A stretch of DNA of 11,266 nucleotides, from assembly GCA_007130345.1 (NCBI GenBank), contig SLSP01000279.1:1-11266 (forward strand), written 5' to 3'. Positions 8,173 through 11,266 of this stretch are shown here, piece after piece. A model generated the notes under the pieces. That model had not been told where the DNA came from. It made no database searches and was given only the letters and a program-made list of their open reading frames with translations. The stretch is from Thermoflexales bacterium (GTDB taxonomy: Bacteria; Chloroflexota; Anaerolineae; B4-G1; SLSP01). Each line of letters starts with the position of its first letter. The stretch's first letter is position 1. The position numbers and the translations under genes are program-made.

Positions 8173-8209
8173 AAGCTCCCTTCTCCGAGACGGAGATGCC
8201 GAGCTTTTT
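8173..8209 (+). terminator. Terminator-like hairpin in the leader region
   Basis: The outer arms AAGCTC (8173-8178) and GAGCTT (8201-8206) enclose a perfect inner hairpin, TCTCCG (8182-8187), AGA loop, CGGAGA (8191-8196). The 3' arm runs into five T residues (8205-8209) on the plus strand. Small internal loops separate the two stems. It lies only a few bases after the predicted start site of the promoter at 8133-8160, so it may attenuate or end that transcript. On the minus strand there is no T-tract. Confidence 0.45.
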
Positions 8210-8286
8210 GTTCGCAGCGCTGAAGTGTTACAGCGCAACCTTGACTCTACTGAAAGAACCCTAAAAAATCCGATTGATTCAAGCAA

Positions 8287-8358
8287 GGACACGGATTTAC
8301 ACGGAAAAACACGGATTTTTGGGGGTTTTATCCGTGAAATCTGTGTTCATCCGTGTCC
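8287..8358. repeat. 72-base imperfect palindrome built from ACACGGAT units
   Basis: GGACACGGAT (8287-8296) pairs with ATCCGTGTCC (8349-8358), and the inner CACGGAT (8310-8316) pairs with ATCCGTG (8330-8336). Partly paired ACAC/GTGT segments lie between, and a T4-G5-T4 loop caps the structure. ACACGGAT-type units occur more than once on each arm. From memory, intergenic palindromes made of ACACGGAT/ATCCGTGT units are common in environmental bacterial genomes; they carry no coding capacity. It resembles a REP or MITE-like dispersed element inserted between the upstream promoter and the permease gene. Confidence 0.7.
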
Positions 8359-8408
8359 CAAACAGGGTGACTTTTGCGGTATTGCGAAATTTGACACTAC
8401 AGATAGAT

Positions 8409-8437
8409 TTTTCGCGTGCGAATTTCATATATATAGT
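8409..8437 (+). promoter_or_regulatory. Possible proximal promoter of the permease operon
   Basis: TATAGT (8432-8437), within a run of alternating AT, is a plausible -10 box. The best -35 at 17 bases spacing is the poor TTTTCG (8409-8414), so the promoter would depend on an activator or be weak. The nearly identical TCGCGTGCGAA (8412-8422) and TCGCGTGTGAA (8441-8451) lie on either side of the -10 box, which suggests regulated binding here. Confidence 0.35.
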
Positions 8438-8450
8438 AGGTCGCGTGTGA

Positions 8451-8465
8451 AAAAATCGGATTTTT
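8451..8465. promoter_or_regulatory. AT-rich dyad in the permease leader
   Basis: AAAAATC (8451-8457) and GATTTTT (8459-8465) are perfect inverted arms around a single G. It lies 40 bases before the permease start. It could be a regulator site near the transcription start or a weak hairpin in the leader. I cannot match it to a known operator consensus such as the published Zur boxes. Confidence 0.3.
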
Positions 8466-8505
8466 GGACTTTTTTCAGGGATGAACCCGGCTGTTAGGAG
8501 TGGCT

Positions 8506-9525
8506 ATGACATCATTGACACATACCGTTAGACAACGCAACTATTTTATGCTTTTCCTGCTCGCTATCTTGGCGACGGTGTTCTTACTCCGGGTCTATCT
8601 GCCCACGCTGCTGTGGCAGCGGACGCAGGCCTTCGTCACCATCTTCCTGGGCATCTTCATCGAGGCAGTGCCGTTTCTCGTGGCCGGGGCGCTGGTCTCC
8701 GGGCTGATCGCCGAGTTCGTGTCGCCGGATTTTTTGCAGCGATTCAGCCCGCGCCATCCCCTGAGCGCGGCGATGGCGGGCGGGGCCTTGGGGCTGACGT
8801 TCCCCGTGTGCGAGTGCGGCGTCGTGCCGGTGACGCGGCGACTCTATCGCAAGGGGCTGCCGCTCTCCACGGGTATCGCCTTCTTGCTGGCGGCCCCGGT
8901 CGTCAATCCGGTGGTCATCGCCAGCACGTATGCGACCTACGGCTGGTCGTACATCTTCTGGTGGCGGATGGGGGCCGCTTTTGTCATCGCGGTGCTGATT
9001 GGCACGCTTTTTCACTGGGCCAAGCCGGATAGCGTGCTACGCCCCGAGGAGCAAGAAGCCGCGCATTGCGCCTGCTGCGCCCTCGATGCGGAGGAGGACG
9101 CGCCCGCGTTGAGTCGCGCCCGGCGTTTCTGGCGCGCGCTCACGGTGGCCGGCGACGAATTCCTGGAGATGACGCACTATCTCGTCATCGGGTGCCTGCT
9201 GGCGGCGGCGATGCAGGTCATCGTCCCGCAGTCGGTGCTGCTGGCGTGGGGCCAGGGGCCGGTGCTTTCCGTGCTAGCGCTGATGGTGCTGGCGTTCGTG
9301 CTCTCTGTCTGCTCCACCGTTGATGCCTTCATCTCGCTGGCGTTCATCAACACCTTCTCGCCGGGCGCGGTGCTGGCCTTCCTGGTCTTCGGGCCAATGG
9401 TGGACATCAAGAGCCTGTTGCTCTTTCGGCAGGTGTTCAGCCGCCGTACTATTGTCTATCTGGTGATGCTGCCGCTGTTGCTGACGGGGATTTTCGCGGT
9501 GGCGTTCAATATCGTGGGAGGGTGA
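8506..9525 (+). CDS. UPF0718/ArsP-type permease (YcgR-like)
   Basis: This 339-residue integral membrane protein belongs to the PF03773 permease family, related to the B. subtilis YcgR protein (not the E. coli flagellar YcgR). About eight or nine hydrophobic helices are visible, with a hydrophilic cytoplasmic-type loop near 172-212. Family motifs are present: PVCECG (100-105), AAPVVNPVVI (129-138), CSTVDAFISL (269-278) and FGPMVDIK (295-302). Family members include an exporter of organic arsenic (ArsP), and others are linked to metals; the substrate here is unknown. The loop carries a compact HCACC patch (187-191), a possible metal site. A GTG at 8500 could lengthen the protein by two residues, but the AGGAG at 8496-8500 overlaps it, while it sits 5 bases before the ATG at 8506, so I chose the ATG. 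The next gene starts 1 base after the stop. Confidence 0.9.
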   Translation: MTSLTHTVRQRNYFMLFLLAILATVFLLRVYLPTLLWQRTQAFVTIFLGIFIEAVPFLVAGALVSGLIAEFVSPDFLQRFSPRHPLSAAMAGGALGLTFPVCECGVVPVTRRLYRKGLPLSTGIAFLLAAPVVNPVVIASTYATYGWSYIFWWRMGAAFVIAVLIGTLFHWAKPDSVLRPEEQEAAHCACCALDAEEDAPALSRARRFWRALTVAGDEFLEMTHYLVIGCLLAAAMQVIVPQSVLLAWGQGPVLSVLALMVLAFVLSVCSTVDAFISLAFINTFSPGAVLAFLVFGPMVDIKSLLLFRQVFSRRTIVYLVMLPLLLTGIFAVAFNIVGG

Positions 9526-9526
9526 A

Positions 9527-10258
9527 ATGTCCAAAGTATTCCGACCGTTGCTGTTGGCTGGATTGGCGATCTTTCTGTATCAACGACTCGCCGATGGCAC
9601 CATCCACTTCTACATTAACCGGCGCTTCGTGTGGCTGATCTGGGTAGCGGTGGGCGCGTTGCTGCTCATCGCGCTGAGTTACACGCTCCCGAAGCCTGAT
9701 TCTGATAAGGAGACGGAGCACGCGCATGACCACGCCATTCCCCTATCGTGGGTGACGGCGAGCCTCGTGGCGCTGCCGTTGCTGCTCGGCTGGAGCATCG
9801 CGCCGCAGCCGTTGGGGATGGCGGCCCTGGTCAACCGCGAGATGTCGTCCGCGCCCGCGTTCGATTTCGCGCCAGCGGCCAATCCCGCGCAGCAGGCTGT
9901 CGAAGCGCGCGGCGAGGCTGAGACCATCCTGGATTGGGTGATGGCGTTCGGCCCGCGACCCGACCTGCCGGCCTTTGCCGGGCAGCCCGCCGATGTGACG
10001 GGCTTCGTCTACCGCCACCCGGATATGCCGCCGGACACTTGGTTTATCAGCCGCTATCTGGTGATGTGCTGTGTGGCCGACGCGACCCCTATCAGCCTGG
10101 TGGTGTACGCGCCCGGCGTGGAGGTCGCGGACGATATGTGGGTGCAGGTGCGGGGCCACTTCGCCGCCGAAACGGTGGGCGAAATCACCACACCGCTGCT
10201 GATTGCCGATACCGTCACGCCCATTGATCCGCCCGCGCAACCTTACCTCTATTACTAA
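9527..10258 (+). CDS. TIGR03943/UPF0703 family protein (YcgQ-like permease partner)
   Basis: This 243-residue protein has two or three N-terminal membrane segments (about 5-19, 34-52 and 76-93), then a soluble domain that probably lies outside the membrane. The C-terminal family signature is clear: FVYRHPDMPPDTWFISRYLVMCCVADATPISLVV (160-193), including the invariant-looking double Cys 181-182 and Asp185. Between the second and third membrane segments is a His-rich EHAHDHA (64-70). Proteins of this family are encoded beside UPF0718 permeases in many bacteria (ycgR-ycgQ in B. subtilis) and are thought to act with them. I recall the pair being linked to zinc-responsive Zur regulons in some lineages, but I cannot confirm that here. 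It begins 1 base after the permease stop, with a GGGAGG (9516-9521) 5 bases before its ATG, consistent with co-translation. The transported substrate is unknown. Confidence 0.9.
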   Translation: MSKVFRPLLLAGLAIFLYQRLADGTIHFYINRRFVWLIWVAVGALLLIALSYTLPKPDSDKETEHAHDHAIPLSWVTASLVALPLLLGWSIAPQPLGMAALVNREMSSAPAFDFAPAANPAQQAVEARGEAETILDWVMAFGPRPDLPAFAGQPADVTGFVYRHPDMPPDTWFISRYLVMCCVADATPISLVVYAPGVEVADDMWVQVRGHFAAETVGEITTPLLIADTVTPIDPPAQPYLYY

Positions 10259-10260
10259 CC

Positions 10261-11266
10261 ATGCCCGCATTTGACCGTCGGATGATCGCCGTCATCGCCG
10301 GGCTGCTCGCGCTGCTGGCGGGGCTGGCACTGCTGGCAACCTGGCAAACGCGGGACTCCAGCCTGGACTCAGCGGTCTGGCTATACCTGGTCGCCCCATC
10401 GGATGACCGCGCGCAGGTCTGGAAGTGGGCCACGGAAACGGCGCGCGCCGAACTGGTCGCGCATCTCCCCGGCGCGGTCGTGGAGGTCGCCGCGTTGCCC
10501 TCGGCGAGGCAGGCCGTCTACGCGGTGGCGCGGGATGGGGGCGAGCACGACTTGTGGCGCGTGGATGTGGCCCGGCGGCGCGCGCGCCGCTGGCTGGATT
10601 GCGCCCCCGATGATTGCCGCGCTCCCGCGCCCGGCCCCGACGGGCAGAGCATCGTGTTCACCCGCGTCGTAGATGGCCGCCCCACGTTGTGGCAACTCTC
10701 ACTCGACGCGCCCGCGCCCATCCCGCTCTTCCCAGAGGCTACCCCCGGCCATTACGCGGCCTGGTCGCCGGACGGCGCGCGCGTGGCCTACGTTGATCCC
10801 GCCGGGCGGGTCTGCGTCGCGGCCCCTGGCGCAGCCGAGACCTTGTGCGTCCCCGCGCTCACGGATGCGCCGCTGGTCTGGTCGCCGGATGGGGCAGCCG
10901 TGCTGATCACGGATCTCCGCCTGGAAACCGGGGCTGCCAGCCATATTTTGCGGATGGACGTGACGTTAGGCGTCTTCCAGAACTTGAGCGATGCCTTCGG
11001 CGTCGAGGATGACGCCCCGGCCTGGTCGCCGGATGGGGCGTGGATTGCCTTCCGCCGTCGCGCCGCCGGGACAGCGATGGGCAAGCAGCTCTGGCTGATG
11101 CGCGCCGACGGCAGCGATCCCCGCGCGCTGACGACCGAGGTCGCGGCGTATTATGGGCCGCCGGTGTGGGCACCCGATGGGGAGACGATCCTCGCCTCGC
11201 GGCATGTGGATGGGGCGCATCAAATCCTGGCCTATTCCATCACCTCAGAGACGACGCTGATCGCGC
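10261..11266 (+). CDS. Membrane-anchored WD40-like (PD40) beta-propeller protein, C-terminus cut off
   Basis: The frame is open from the ATG at 10261 to the window end (335 residues, no stop). One hydrophobic segment (residues 8-27) after FDRR would anchor it to the membrane or serve as an uncleaved signal. The rest is a TolB-like propeller: WSPDG at 168-172, 207-211 and 255-259, WAPDG at 303-307, and a degenerate GPDG at 125-128, with 39- and 48-residue spacing typical of blades. Such proteins mainly serve as binding platforms outside the cytoplasm; no enzyme domain is visible. Cysteines occur as two close pairs (114/119 and 185/196), which fits export and disulfide formation. No Shine-Dalgarno is obvious before the ATG, and the gene starts 2 bases after the stop of the YcgQ-like gene, so expression probably relies on translational coupling. 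Its role beside a permease pair is unknown; a full-length protein may carry more blades. Confidence 0.85.
   Translation, partial: MPAFDRRMIAVIAGLLALLAGLALLATWQTRDSSLDSAVWLYLVAPSDDRAQVWKWATETARAELVAHLPGAVVEVAALPSARQAVYAVARDGGEHDLWRVDVARRRARRWLDCAPDDCRAPAPGPDGQSIVFTRVVDGRPTLWQLSLDAPAPIPLFPEATPGHYAAWSPDGARVAYVDPAGRVCVAAPGAAETLCVPALTDAPLVWSPDGAAVLITDLRLETGAASHILRMDVTLGVFQNLSDAFGVEDDAPAWSPDGAWIAFRRRAAGTAMGKQLWLMRADGSDPRALTTEVAAYYGPPVWAPDGETILASRHVDGAHQILAYSITSETTLIA

Larger units (their letters stand above)
7937..8505. other. Divergent intergenic region between the two gene groups
   Basis: These 569 bases separate the minus-strand macroglobulin gene from the plus-strand permease gene. I find no convincing gene in them. 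The left part (to about 8220) is of mixed composition and holds the macroglobulin promoter, its 5' leader with a small GAGCC/GGCTC hairpin (7995-8007), and a plus-strand promoter followed by a hairpin. The right part (about 8225-8480) is clearly AT-rich relative to the flanking genes. It contains a palindromic repeat element and the permease promoter zone. Separate entries describe these elements. Confidence 0.85.

Noticed and set aside
8287..8358. ACACGGAT units as a CRISPR array
   Set aside because: The units are short, inverted rather than consistently direct, and lack regular spacers; no cas genes are present.
8391..8396. TTGACA at 8391 as the -35 box of the permease promoter
   Set aside because: No acceptable -10 box lies 15-19 bases downstream; the sequence there is GC-rich (around GCGTGC).
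8451..8465. AAAAATC-G-GATTTTT as a Zur box
   Set aside because: It is AT-rich and symmetric, and the operon might be zinc-related, but it does not match the Zur consensus sequences that I know.
8225..8497. Open frame of 90 codons in the divergent intergenic region
   Set aside because: It runs through the ACACGGAT palindrome and the putative permease promoter, has no good ribosome binding site, and encodes nothing recognisable.
8500..8508. GTG at 8500 as the permease start
   Set aside because: The AGGAG ribosome binding site (8496-8500) overlaps that GTG but is well placed for the ATG at 8506.

Overview
The window is G+C-rich chromosomal DNA from a bacterium. It is most likely a member of the Chloroflexota (Anaerolineae or a related class). 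That placement is inferred from style: a lipoprotein with a Pro/Thr 'PTPTP' linker, bacterial Ig-like plus alpha-2-macroglobulin architecture, a winged-helix AAA+ ATPase, and WD40-like propeller proteins with WSPDG motifs. No rRNA, tRNA or other phylogenetic marker is present, so the placement is tentative.

The layout is two divergent gene groups around a 569-base intergenic region (7937-8505). The left group is on the minus strand, read right to left. It starts with a giant lipoprotein of the bacterial alpha-2-macroglobulin family (7936-1955, 1993 aa), whose thioester site is visibly degenerate. A 97-base spacer with a short palindromic hairpin follows, then an AAA+ ATPase (1855-566). A cytoplasmic glycerophosphodiester phosphodiesterase (563 to beyond base 1, partial) comes last, its start codon only 2 bases after the ATPase stop.

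The right group is on the plus strand and looks like one operon: a UPF0718/ArsP-type permease (8506-9525), its usual partner of the TIGR03943/YcgQ family (9527-10258), and a membrane-anchored WD40-like beta-propeller protein (10261 to beyond the window end, partial). Gaps between these genes are 1 and 2 bases. The first two form a recognised membrane pair, probably involved in metal or metalloid handling. The propeller is the unexpected third member.

The central intergenic region is AT-rich in its right half and full of structure. It holds a good extended -10 promoter for the macroglobulin gene overlapped by a perfect 7+7 dyad. It also holds a plus-strand TTGACA/TACTAT promoter followed at once by a terminator-like hairpin, a 72-base imperfect palindrome built from ACACGGAT units, and a near-exact 11-base direct repeat flanking the likely permease promoter. 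These elements are the least explained part of the window.

I see no CRISPR array, insertion sequence, transposase or prophage gene. The protein-level novelty is modest: the thioester-less long macroglobulin, the Cys/His patches in the permease pair, and the propeller in that operon.
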